This document shows positions 1-7,202 of a stretch of 14,029 bases of DNA, piece after piece. The position numbers and the translations under genes were made by a program. This DNA comes from Defluviitaleaceae bacterium (GTDB lineage Bacteria; Bacillota; Clostridia; Lachnospirales; UBA5962): NCBI GenBank assembly GCA_009780765.1, contig WQZK01000028.1, positions 1 to 14,029 of the forward strand. The letters are read 5' to 3'. Below the pieces are notes generated by a model that was not told where the DNA came from, ran no database searches, and worked only from the letters and a program-made list of their open reading frames with translations. How positions within the stretch are numbered: the first letter of the stretch is position 1; each line of letters starts with the position of its first letter.

Positions 1-1113
1 CTTGGAGAAATAACGCCTCAAACAGCAGCGTTAGACCCATTTTCGGCATCTCTTGTTGTAATGGATGTTCAAACTGGTGCGGTTTTAGCAGCTCCAACAT
101 ATCCATCTTATGATAACAATGAATTTATAACAAATTTTAACGATATATTTTTTAGGCTTCAGGATGACCCTACCGAACCGGGCGTAAACCGCCCGTTTCA
201 AGAAAACCGTGCACCTGGCTCCACTTTTAAAATGATTTCTGCAATAGCAGCTCTCGAATTTGGCATTATTGACACAAATACAATAATTCATGATGAAGTT
301 GTATTTACAAGGGCAGGTAGACCATATCTACGCTCATGGAGCAGCTCAAGTTTTGGAAGAATAAATGTGATAAATGCTATTGAGCGTTCAAGTAATTTCT
401 TTTTTGCAGATGTTCTTTTTAGTATTGGAGATGAATCTCCTGATAATCCTCTTTTAGGAATAGAAACATTAAATACCTATATGCGTGCTTTTGGCTTAGA
501 CCAGCGCTCTGGTGTTGAAATTGGTAATAGCTTAGGAGCTTTTTCTTCCCCTACTTTTAAGGAAACTCATAGGGGTGAGCCTTGGTTTGGCGGTGATACT
601 GCCGCATCTGCAATAGGTCAGGCATTTAACTCGTATAGTGCTGCCGTTATGGTTAAATATACAGGTGCTTTGGCTACAAAAGGCGAGCTTAGAGACTTGC
701 ATCTTCTTAATAAAATAGTTTCAAGAGATAATATTATAAGGCATGTTCCAACCACTGTGGATATGGGTGTTGATATTTCCGCTTCTACATGGGAAGCTGT
801 ACACCAAGGTATGCTCGCAGTTACAGAAGGGCGAAATGGTACTGCTGTAAATCTTTTTAACGGTTTTCCTATGTCTATTGGTAGTAAAACAGGAACAGCA
901 GAAGAAATGCACAATAGGCCATCACATACATCATTTAACGCATTTGCACCTTTTGATAATCCGCAAATAGCCATATATGTATCTGCACCTTTTAGCCATA
1001 TTGATGGTTTTCCATCACCTGCAACACAAATTGGCAGAAGAGTTTTAGAAGCTTTTTTTCAGTTCGATACACAGCCTTTAAGGCCTTTAGAAACAAATAC
1101 ATTAGTTAGATAA
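1..1113 (+). CDS. mrdA: Penicillin-binding protein 2 (peptidoglycan D,D-transpeptidase), 5'-truncated by the window edge
   Basis: This is the C-terminal transpeptidase part of a class B penicillin-binding protein, which cross-links peptidoglycan at the outer face of the membrane. The frame is open from base 1 (reading LGEITPQTAAL...), so the Met codon at 61 is internal and the true start lies upstream. All three active-site motifs are present: STFK with the nucleophilic serine at 220-222, SSN at 388-396 and KTG at 886-894. The end at 1113 is natural. The gene lies 30 bp before minC, and in many Clostridia the elongation PBP2 gene (mrdA) sits between mreBCD and minCDE, which favours PBP2 over the sporulation homologue SpoVD. 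The N-terminal anchor and dimerisation domain are not visible, so this choice rests on context. The family is certain; the paralogue is likely. Confidence 0.88.
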   Translation, partial: LGEITPQTAALDPFSASLVVMDVQTGAVLAAPTYPSYDNNEFITNFNDIFFRLQDDPTEPGVNRPFQENRAPGSTFKMISAIAALEFGIIDTNTIIHDEVVFTRAGRPYLRSWSSSSFGRINVINAIERSSNFFFADVLFSIGDESPDNPLLGIETLNTYMRAFGLDQRSGVEIGNSLGAFSSPTFKETHRGEPWFGGDTAASAIGQAFNSYSAAVMVKYTGALATKGELRDLHLLNKIVSRDNIIRHVPTTVDMGVDISASTWEAVHQGMLAVTEGRNGTAVNLFNGFPMSIGSKTGTAEEMHNRPSHTSFNAFAPFDNPQIAIYVSAPFSHIDGFPSPATQIGRRVLEAFFQFDTQPLRPLETNTLVR

Positions 1114-1143
1114 TAATCAATAGGTAATATGGAGGGTATAGTT

Positions 1144-1758
1144 ATGAGCGATAGTAATGTAGTGTTTAAAATAGTAAATGACGAGGTTTTGGTAATTTTG
1201 GACGAGGCCAAAAAATTTAAAGAACTTTCTTCCTCTTTTTTAGAAAAAATCAAACAATCTGAAAGTTTTTTTAAGGGTTCAAATATTTCTGTAACTTTTA
1301 AGGGTAAAGTGCTTAAAAAAGCTGAAGAAGAAGAACTTTTAAACCTAATAAGAGCAAGTGGTGCAAAAATTAAAGAAGTAACTGGCTCGCCATCTTTGCA
1401 AAACTTAACTACAGCTAGGCAAAATGATACTATTTTCCACCGTGGTTCTTTAAGAGGTGGGCAGGCCATTAAACATGAAGGTTCTGTTGTTGTTATTGGC
1501 GATGTAAACCCTGGCGGTGAAATTGTTGCAACAGGAAATATAATTGTTATGGGTGCATTAAAAGGGCTTGCTCATGCAGGCTCTAAGGGCGACCGTGATT
1601 GTTTTGTTGCGGCTTTAAACCTTGTGCCATCTGCTCTTAGAATTGCAGATATTATTACAAGCATTGCAGAAGAATATGGCAAGAAAAACACCAAGCAAAC
1701 ATTGCCTACATATGCTTATATTCATGAAGGGCAAATTTATATTGCACCTTTAGTTTAA
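1144..1758 (+). CDS. minC: Septum site-determining protein MinC
   Basis: MinC inhibits FtsZ assembly away from midcell and is recruited to the membrane by MinD. The 204-residue product has the usual two parts: an N-terminal FtsZ-interacting domain (about residues 1-98), and a C-terminal beta-helix domain that begins near the RGSLRGGQ motif and continues through GDVNPGGEI and GALKGLAHAG, which dimerises and binds MinD. Here the family's usual RSGQ reads RGGQ. The start is placed at ATG 1144 because GGAGGG at 1131-1136 lies 7 nt upstream. The ATG at 1129 would overlap this ribosome binding site. The gene follows mrdA closely and is separated from minD by 156 bp containing two hairpins. Confidence 0.93.
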   Translation: MSDSNVVFKIVNDEVLVILDEAKKFKELSSSFLEKIKQSESFFKGSNISVTFKGKVLKKAEEEELLNLIRASGAKIKEVTGSPSLQNLTTARQNDTIFHRGSLRGGQAIKHEGSVVVIGDVNPGGEIVATGNIIVMGALKGLAHAGSKGDRDCFVAALNLVPSALRIADIITSIAEEYGKKNTKQTLPTYAYIHEGQIYIAPLV

Positions 1759-1777
1759 ATGTGGTAAAATAAGTTAT

Positions 1778-1852
1778 AGTTATTTAAGTTGAAAACCGCA
1801 ATTTAAATAACTCATCTAACTTAAAACAATTAACACTTTGCGTTATTGTTTT
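1778..1852 (+). other. Two consecutive AT-rich hairpins between minC and minD
   Basis: The 156-bp minC-minD gap holds two inverted repeats. Hairpin 1 spans 1778-1812: arms 1778-1791 and 1799-1812, 14 pairs including one G-T, 7-nt loop. Hairpin 2 spans 1823-1852: an 8-bp arm pair (AAAACAAT/ATTGTTTT) continued by AAC/GTT after a one-base bulge, 7-nt loop. Neither is followed by a clear T-run, so they are poor intrinsic terminators. A third small repeat, ACGAA-TTA-TTCGT at 1883-1895, runs into TTTTT just before the minD ribosome binding site. They could be RNA-processing sites, weak attenuators or operator elements; the sequence alone does not decide. I found no convincing minD promoter here. 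Confidence 0.5.
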
Positions 1853-1914
1853 CAAATTAATTCACTATATTAGATTATTTTGACGAATTATTCGTTTTTA
1901 GGAGGAAATAAAAC

Positions 1915-2712
1915 ATGAGTGAAGTTATAGTAATAACCTCTGGCAAGGGAGGCGTTGGTAAGACAACAACTAGTGCTAATCTTGGTACAGGTCTTGCAGT
2001 TCTTGGCAAAAAAGTTTGCCTTGTAGATGCAGATATTGGGCTTAGAAATCTTGATGTTATCTTAGGTCTTGAAAATCGTATTGTGTACGATTTGATTGAT
2101 GTTATTGAGGGTAATTGCCGCCTTAAGCAAGCACTTATAAAGGACAAGCGTTATTCTACCTTGTTTTTATTACCAGCAGCACAAACAAAGGATAAATCTG
2201 CCGTTTCGGAAGAGCAGATGAAAAAACTTTGTACAGAACTTAAAGAAGAGTTTGATTTTATAATAATCGACTGCCCTGCAGGTATTGAGCAAGGCTTTAA
2301 AAATGCAATAGCTGGGGCCGACCGTGCAATTGTTGTAACAACTCCAGAAGTTTCTGCCGTTAGAGATGCCGACAGGGTTATAGGCCTTCTAGAAGCCAAT
2401 GATTTAAAATCCCCTGCCCTAATCCTAAATAGAATACGTATCGAAATGGTTAAGCGTGGCGATATGATGGCGGTTGAAGATGTTACAGAAATTCTTGGCG
2501 TTGACATTATCGGGCTTGTTCCTGATGACGAACATATCGTTGTTTCTTCAAACCGTGGCGAACCTGCTGTTTTGTCTGATACTTCTAAAGCGGGACAAGC
2601 CTACAGAGACATAACAAAAAGGCTTTGCGGTGAAGAGGTTCCGTTTATGAGTTTTGAAGAAAATAGTGGCTTTTTTTCTAAGGTTAAAAAGCTGTTTAGT
2701 TCTTCTAAATAA
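1915..2712 (+). CDS. minD: Septum site-determining protein MinD (membrane ATPase)
   Basis: MinD is a ParA/MinD-family ATPase that binds the membrane when ATP-loaded, recruits MinC and is cycled by MinE. The 265-residue product has the deviant Walker A motif GKGGVGKTT at residues 10-18 with both signature lysines (K11, K16), a DADIGLRNLD segment near 38-47 and the IIIDCPAGIE Walker B region. The C-terminal tail (FFSKVKKLFSSSK) is a short amphipathic membrane-targeting helix, as in other MinD proteins. The ATG at 1915 follows AGGAGG (1900-1905). The length is normal for the family. minE starts 11 bp downstream. Confidence 0.97.
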   Translation: MSEVIVITSGKGGVGKTTTSANLGTGLAVLGKKVCLVDADIGLRNLDVILGLENRIVYDLIDVIEGNCRLKQALIKDKRYSTLFLLPAAQTKDKSAVSEEQMKKLCTELKEEFDFIIIDCPAGIEQGFKNAIAGADRAIVVTTPEVSAVRDADRVIGLLEANDLKSPALILNRIRIEMVKRGDMMAVEDVTEILGVDIIGLVPDDEHIVVSSNRGEPAVLSDTSKAGQAYRDITKRLCGEEVPFMSFEENSGFFSKVKKLFSSSK

Positions 2713-2723
2713 GGGGGTATATT

Positions 2724-3002
2724 ATGGATTTATTCAAATTTTTTAGTAGAAATAAAGGCTCCTCAAAAGATGTTGCAAAAGATAGGCTTAAGCTTATTTT
2801 AGTCCATGATAGAGTTAATTGTGGTACTCAAGTTTTAGAAATGCTTAAGAATGATATTATAAAAGTTATATCAAATTATATGGAAATTGACGAAGAAGGG
2901 CTTGATATTCAAATTTCTCAGGCTGATTCAGAAAATACAGGTGAAAAACTACCAACGCTTTATGCCAACATACCAATTAAAAGCATGAAAAAGAGGACGT
3001 AA
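2724..3002 (+). CDS. minE: Cell division topological specificity factor MinE
   Basis: MinE stimulates MinD ATPase and displaces MinC, which keeps the Min inhibitor away from midcell. The 92-residue product has an N-terminal amphipathic membrane-binding stretch (MDLFKFF), the conserved anti-MinCD segment (about 22-50, with DRLKLILVHDR and EMLKNDIIKVI) and a C-terminal dimerisation part. AGGGGGT at 2711-2717 is the ribosome binding site. The presence of minE points to a MinCDE system rather than the MinCD/DivIVA arrangement of Bacillus. The last codons carry the AGAGGA ribosome binding site (2992-2997) for the next gene, which begins at GTG 3006, so the two are probably translated from one mRNA. 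Confidence 0.95.
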   Translation: MDLFKFFSRNKGSSKDVAKDRLKLILVHDRVNCGTQVLEMLKNDIIKVISNYMEIDEEGLDIQISQADSENTGEKLPTLYANIPIKSMKKRT

Positions 3003-3005
3003 GAA

Positions 3006-3436
3006 GTGCATAATATACTTGAAATCCTTATAAATGTTCTTTCTTCCGCTCTTTCTTCCACTATGGGTGGCAATATTGGAGCAGACAAACTGAAAACACT
3101 TTTTACAAAATCAAATCTACTAAAAATTCACAGGTATTAACAAACAAGATTGATGAATTAATGATTTCATTAAAAAAATCTTCTGAGTTGATGTATGAAA
3201 TTGAGATTGAGTTTTCTAAACAAAAAGAATTAGCTGAGAAGTGGAAAGAAGAGGCTTCGACTTCTCAAATCATTGCTCAATTAAATCAAGAAGAAGTTGA
3301 AGCAGTTACTAAAATATTTGGTGGACAAGTGGAGAAGGTACATAAAAAATCAGGTCGCATGTCATTGCTTTGGAATATTATATTTTGTTTAATTGGACTT
3401 GTTGGCGGCTATCTTATTTCAAGGTTTTTAATATAG
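3006..3436 (+). pseudogene. Small coiled-coil membrane protein, apparently frameshifted
   Basis: I do not recognise this gene. A GTG at 3006 with AGAGGA eight bases upstream opens a 44-codon frame that stops at 3138-3140. The overlapping frame is open from 3023 to 3436, but its first ATG (3161) has no ribosome binding site. One extra base in the A4 run at 3107-3110 would join them into a single 143-residue protein (LKTLFTK then IKSTKNSQVLTNK). The joined product would have a short hydrophobic N-terminal segment, a charged, probably coiled-coil middle (about 45-110) and one C-terminal membrane segment (FCLIGLVGGYLISRFLI). As written the gene is broken, unless a -1 shift at the A-run is used or the base is a sequencing error. 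A 91-residue product from ATG 3161 is the fallback reading. It is the last gene before the terminator of the min block. Confidence 0.6.
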
Positions 3437-3454
3437 TAGGTGTGTAAATCCTAC

Positions 3455-3490
3455 AAAAATACCCCCAAGAATATCTTAGGGGTATTTTTT
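3455..3490. terminator. Bidirectional intrinsic terminator between convergent operons
   Basis: A strong hairpin has outer arms AAAAATACCCC (3455-3465) and GGGGTATTTTT (3479-3489), an inner AAGA/TCTT extension and an ATA loop, with one C-A mismatch between the parts. T6 follows on the + strand (3485-3490) and T5 on the - strand, so it can end both the min transcript and the rplI-dnaB-MFS transcript. The MFS stop codon (3476-3478) lies inside it. Confidence 0.85.
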
Positions 3491-4681
3491 ACGCTGAGAG
3501 GAGTTATGCAAATGTTTAGAGTTTATATTCGTAATAACACTTACTTTTAACAAAATCGCACATAAAACCATTAACACTACTGAAACTATAACCGACCTCA
3601 TCCCAGTCATAATAGTAAATCTATGTGCTAAAAATCCAATAATCATTGGTACAAAAATTCCACCAAGCCCTACAATTGCTAAAAATGCACCCATAGCACT
3701 GCTAGATTGCTTTAATATGCCTGAAACCGATGCGATAGTCATTGGGAAAATGCTAGAAATAAAAAGCCCAAATGCCAAAACTATAAGAGTTATAGTGGCC
3801 GGATTTGAAACTAGCAAAAAGCCTACAAATGTAGCAATTGCCCCTAGGGTGCTTATTAGCAGTATTGTAGTCTTTTTTATTTTACTTGACAAATACGCAG
3901 TTAATAGCCTGCCTAATATAATCATAAGCCACAAAAATGAAAGCTGCCTCGTTGCAAAGTCGAAATCTAAACTTAGATAATCGGTTAGATATGCAACTAA
4001 GAAACCACTAATGCCCATTTCCATACCTAAATAAAAAAATAATAGAAATCCTGCTAAGTAAAAATTAACATGCTTATAAAATGGCTTTTCGGCAGTATTT
4101 CGCTCAACCTTATTTACTTTAGCAGAAAAATCACCGACAGGAAGCACAAAATATATCAAAACCATACTAATTGCAAGTATTATTCCAATATAAATAATAT
4201 TCTTAAATCCAAATCCACTAGCCATAATTAAAGAAGCTAAAAATGGTGAAACAAATGCACCTATCGCAAAAAACATGTGCGAAAGGCTTATATATTCTGG
4301 CTTATTTTCGGCAAGCCCTGAAAGTATAAAATTATTTATATTATTCACGCACCCAAGGCCAAGCCCTACAAAAACAAATAGAGGTATAAGTAAAAATACA
4401 ATATTTGTCGTAGCAACACCTATATATGCAAGAAAAACCAAAGGTGAAAATATAATTATTGTCTTTTTTAATCCAAGCTTAGGTGCAAAAAAACCAACAA
4501 CAAAGCTTGCAAGCAAACTTCCAACAGAATTAGCCGAAAAAAACAACCCAGCAATATCATAATCAAGCTCGTATGCTTCCATAAGTGATGGTAGTATCGC
4601 TCCAAGCATAAGTGCTATAAATCCACACACAAAAAAAGTATAAAACATACCTAATAATATTTTTTTATTTTTTTTGTTCAA
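3476..4681 (-). CDS. Major facilitator superfamily permease, substrate unknown
   Basis: This is a polytopic inner-membrane transporter of 401 residues, the usual size for a 12-helix MFS protein, with hydrophobic segments throughout. The first half contains GLGLGCVNNINNF and a following SLSHMFFAIGAFVSPF stretch. That N...LH-like...G-GA...P pattern resembles the fucose-permease-like (FHS) branch, so a sugar or small organic solute is possible but not shown. The second half begins around YLAGFLLFFYLGMEMG and carries GRLLTAYLSSKIKK, a typical MFS loop motif. The start is a TTG at 4681, five bases after the dnaB stop; GAGAGG (4690-4695 on the - strand) is its ribosome binding site, inside the end of dnaB. 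The C-terminus is encoded by the terminator hairpin. Confidence 0.85.
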   Translation of the reverse strand: MNKKNKKILLGMFYTFFVCGFIALMLGAILPSLMEAYELDYDIAGLFFSANSVGSLLASFVVGFFAPKLGLKKTIIIFSPLVFLAYIGVATTNIVFLLIPLFVFVGLGLGCVNNINNFILSGLAENKPEYISLSHMFFAIGAFVSPFLASLIMASGFGFKNIIYIGIILAISMVLIYFVLPVGDFSAKVNKVERNTAEKPFYKHVNFYLAGFLLFFYLGMEMGISGFLVAYLTDYLSLDFDFATRQLSFLWLMIILGRLLTAYLSSKIKKTTILLISTLGAIATFVGFLLVSNPATITLIVLAFGLFISSIFPMTIASVSGILKQSSSAMGAFLAIVGLGGIFVPMIIGFLAHRFTIMTGMRSVIVSVVLMVLCAILLKVSVITNINSKHLHNSSQRKKYP

Positions 4682-4686
4682 TACAT

Positions 4687-6045
4687 TTACCTCTCAACGC
4701 TTCTAAATTTTGTGTAATTACCCATCCAAATTAAATCAATCGTGCCTGTTGGACCATTTCTTTGCTTTGCAATTATAACTTCTGCCATGTTTTTCTTTTC
4801 GGTATCGGGGTTGTAGTATTCATCCCTATACAAAAATGAAACAACATCAGCATCTTGCTCTATCGCACCCGATTCTCTTAAGTCTGAAAGCATTGGGCGT
4901 TTATCTGCCCTACCCTCTACCGCACGGCTTAACTGGCTAAGTGCAATAACAGGAACGTTCATTTCTCTAGCCAAGCCTTTAAGCCCTCTTGAAATATCAG
5001 AAATTTCTTGCTGGCGATTAGCCTGCGATTTAGAGCCACTTCCACTCATAAGCTGCAAATAGTCAATCAGAACCAAATCAAGCCCTTTTTCAAGCTTTAA
5101 ACGGCGACATTTTGCCCTAAGCTCCATCAAGGTAATTCCCGGTGTATCGTCTATATAAAGTGGTGCCTCTGAAAGCGGGCCAATAGAATCAGCAATTTTT
5201 TCCCAATCAGTACCTTCTAAAGAACCTGTTCTAAGCTTTTGGGCATCAACCATCGCCTCAGAACATAAAAGCCTGTTTACAAGCTGCTCTTTACTCATCT
5301 CTAAGCTAAAAATAGCCGTACTTAATCCTTTTTTAACGGCTGCATGCTGTGCAATGTTTAAAGCAAGAGCCGTTTTTCCCATTGATGGCCTTGCTGCAAT
5401 CAAAATAAGGTCCGACTTTTGAAGCCCTGCGGTTTTTCTATCAAAATCGGTAAACCCTGTTTCAACGCCAGTAATGCCACCTTTATTTTTATAAATTTCT
5501 TCAATTTTTTCAATAGCAGTTGTTAGAACCTCGTGAATTGGCGAAAAATCATCACTACTTCTATTTTCTATAATATTAAAAATACTTTTTTCGGCAAGTT
5601 CGATAATATCTTCAACATCTTTTTCGCCTGAGTAACTTTCATTAGAAATTTCACCACTAGCAGAAATAAGCTTTCTAAGTATAGATTTTTTTTCAACAAT
5701 ATCAATATAATGCCTGATATTTGCACCTGTAGAAACCGAGCCATACAAAGTAATTAGGTACTCGTTTCCTATTGTGTTTAAAAGCCCCTTTTCGTCAAGC
5801 CTATTTGTTAAGGTAATTAAATCAACAGCTATGTTTTTAACAAAAAGCTCTACCATAGTTTCAAAAATAACCTTGTGGTCTGCCCTGTAAAAATCGTCTG
5901 ACTTAAGCCTTTCATAGGCAATACTTAAAGGCTCTATACCGAAGAATATAGAACCTAAAATGGCCTGTTCGGCCTCTGTATCGTTTGGCAAAACTCTTGA
6001 AATTATTTTTTCGTTACTTTGATTAAAATCTTCATAAAATTCCAT
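4687..6045 (-). CDS. dnaB: Replicative DNA helicase DnaB (DnaC in Bacillus nomenclature)
   Basis: This is the hexameric 5'-3' helicase that unwinds DNA at the replication fork. The 452-residue product has the N-terminal primase-interacting domain (about 15-120, beginning PNDTEAEQAILGS), a linker, and a RecA-like ATPase domain from about 185. Walker A is ARPSMGKT at 218-225, Walker B ends at D328 in LVLIDYLQLMSG, and the later RESGAIEQDADVV segment is also typical. No intein is present. ATG 6045 is preceded by AAGGGA (6053-6058), which overlaps the rplI stop, so the two genes are tightly coupled. The rplI-dnaB pair is common in Bacillota. Confidence 0.97.
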   Translation of the reverse strand: MEFYEDFNQSNEKIISRVLPNDTEAEQAILGSIFFGIEPLSIAYERLKSDDFYRADHKVIFETMVELFVKNIAVDLITLTNRLDEKGLLNTIGNEYLITLYGSVSTGANIRHYIDIVEKKSILRKLISASGEISNESYSGEKDVEDIIELAEKSIFNIIENRSSDDFSPIHEVLTTAIEKIEEIYKNKGGITGVETGFTDFDRKTAGLQKSDLILIAARPSMGKTALALNIAQHAAVKKGLSTAIFSLEMSKEQLVNRLLCSEAMVDAQKLRTGSLEGTDWEKIADSIGPLSEAPLYIDDTPGITLMELRAKCRRLKLEKGLDLVLIDYLQLMSGSGSKSQANRQQEISDISRGLKGLAREMNVPVIALSQLSRAVEGRADKRPMLSDLRESGAIEQDADVVSFLYRDEYYNPDTEKKNMAEVIIAKQRNGPTGTIDLIWMGNYTKFRSVER

Positions 6046-6056
6046 TCTTATGTCCC

Positions 6057-6500
6057 TTAGATTGATTTAATAATTAGTTTAAGACTAGAGCTAACCTTTG
6101 GGTGAAGCTTAATGTCTGCACTAAATTCTCCAACAGATTTAATAGCTCCAACAGAAATTTTCTTTTTGTCTATCACAATACCCGTTTGGCTAGCCAATGC
6201 CTCAGCAACTTCTTTATTTGTAACTGAGCCAAATAATCTGCCACCATCACCAGTTTTAACAGAAATTTCAACTGTTTTGGTTTCAATTTTTGCTTTAAAA
6301 TCTTGTGCTTCTTGAAGCTCGTCAGCTTTTCTTTGCTCTTCAGCTTTCTTTTTAAGTTCTAAGTCGTTTAGGTTTTTTGCAGTAGCCTCAACTGCGAGTT
6401 TTCTTGGCAGCAAGAAATTCCTTGCATGGCCATCACTTGCATTTATTATATCACCTTTCTTGCCAACGCCTTTTATATCCTCTAAAAGTATAACTTTCAT
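6057..6500 (-). CDS. rplI: 50S ribosomal protein L9
   Basis: L9 binds 23S rRNA through its N-terminal domain and projects from the large subunit near the L1 stalk. The 147-residue product begins with the diagnostic MKVILLEDIKGVGKKGD, followed by ARNFLLPRKLA, a long connecting helix rich in K, E and A, and the C-terminal domain (GGRLFGSVTNKEVAEAL). The start is ATG 6500, with AAGGAG at 6508-6513 seven bases upstream. An in-frame extension to 6542 exists but lacks a ribosome binding site and does not match the family's N-terminus. The gene is followed directly by dnaB. Confidence 0.97.
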   Translation of the reverse strand: MKVILLEDIKGVGKKGDIINASDGHARNFLLPRKLAVEATAKNLNDLELKKKAEEQRKADELQEAQDFKAKIETKTVEISVKTGDGGRLFGSVTNKEVAEALASQTGIVIDKKKISVGAIKSVGEFSADIKLHPKVSSSLKLIIKSI

Positions 6501-6532
6501 ACGAACACTCCTTATTTTTAAGACATACTTAT

Positions 6533-6561
6533 AGTTTATCAAAAAATCATAAGTTTGGCAA
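6533..6561 (-). promoter_or_regulatory. Probable sigma-A promoter for rplI-dnaB-MFS
   Basis: On the - strand TTGCCA (6556-6561) is a 5/6 match to the -35 box, and TAAACT (6533-6538) a 4/6 match to the -10 box, with a 17-nt spacer. It lies between the pduL terminator and the rplI ribosome binding site, where a promoter is expected. The -10 box is weak, so its exact position is tentative. Confidence 0.5.
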
Positions 6562-6572
6562 GCTATAGATAT

Positions 6573-6604
6573 AAAAAAACAAGGGCGAACAACTCATCGC
6601 CCTT
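6573..6604 (-). terminator. Intrinsic terminator after pduL
   Basis: Read on the - strand, AAGGGCGA (6597-6604) pairs perfectly with TCGCCCTT (6581-6588) across an 8-nt loop, followed by TG and then T7 (6573-6579). It lies 7 bases beyond the pduL stop codon and ends the butyrate kinase-pduL operon before the rplI promoter. Confidence 0.9.
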
Positions 6605-6611
6605 AAAATTA

Positions 6612-7184
6612 TTAAACTATGTAGCCAATTTCACCACTCTGAATACCACAAGCATTTGCTTCGTCCGTATCAATATGCATACTATCAATAAAATCTGGTG
6701 CAATACGAACCACAACATCTTCTAAAATAGCTGGCCTTGTGCCACAAGTTTTAACCGAAACTACTTGCTTATCCACAATTCCGTATTTTTCTGCAGTTGC
6801 TTCGCTCATGTGGATGTGCCTCTTAGCTATAATAACACCCTCTTTAATCTCTACACTTCCGTTAGGCCCAGTAAGCTTTATACCTGTAGAACCAGCAAGA
6901 TCACCACTTAAGCGAACTGGTGGATTAATACCTAAGCTTCTAGCATCCGTCATAGAAATTTCAATCTGAGTTTGCCCTCTAAGAGGTGTTAAAATCCCTA
7001 CATTTTTAAGCTCTTTTTTTTCAGTTGCAAGGTCTACCCTTTCTTCTACAACATAGTAACCCGGCGTGCTTAACTCTCTTTTAATTTTAAGCTCATACCC
7101 TTCGCCAAACAGTTTTTTAGTGTTCTCTTCGCAAAGGTGAGCGTGTCTTGCCGATACTTCTATTGGTATTGGTTTATTATTCAT
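6612..7184 (-). CDS. pduL: PduL-type phosphotransacylase (phosphate propanoyltransferase)
   Basis: PduL interconverts acyl-CoA plus phosphate with acyl-phosphate plus CoA, and is unrelated in fold to Pta and Ptb. The 190-residue product has both beta-barrel halves with their metal-binding histidine pairs: SARHAHL (H14, H16) and AKRHIHM (H123, H125). It also has QTQIEIS with E75, and a DSMHIDTDEAN motif near the C-terminus. There is no N-terminal microcompartment-targeting extension and no shell gene nearby, so a cytosolic enzyme is inferred. The start is ATG 7184 after AAGGAG (7193-7198). An in-frame GTG at 7193 overlaps this site and is rejected. As last gene of the butyrate kinase operon, it probably supplies that kinase's acyl-phosphate. 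The acyl chain length it prefers cannot be read from the sequence. Confidence 0.93.
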   Translation of the reverse strand: MNNKPIPIEVSARHAHLCEENTKKLFGEGYELKIKRELSTPGYYVVEERVDLATEKKELKNVGILTPLRGQTQIEISMTDARSLGINPPVRLSGDLAGSTGIKLTGPNGSVEIKEGVIIAKRHIHMSEATAEKYGIVDKQVVSVKTCGTRPAILEDVVVRIAPDFIDSMHIDTDEANACGIQSGEIGYIV

Positions 7185-7202
7185 GTAAAACACTCCTTAA
7201 TT

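Noticed and set aside
1129..1143. ATG at 1129 as the minC start
   Set aside because: It overlaps the GGAGGG ribosome binding site of ATG 1144 and has no site of its own.
1846..1876. Promoter for minD (TTGTTT with TATATT or TAGATT)
   Set aside because: Spacers of 14 or 19 bases and weak boxes; not distinguishable from AT-rich background.
6501..6542. N-terminal extension of ribosomal protein L9 to 6542
   Set aside because: L9 proteins begin MKVILLEDIKG; ATG 6500 has AAGGAG in place and the extension covers that site.
6612..7184. Bacterial microcompartment locus
   Set aside because: PduL has no targeting extension and no shell-protein gene is in the window.
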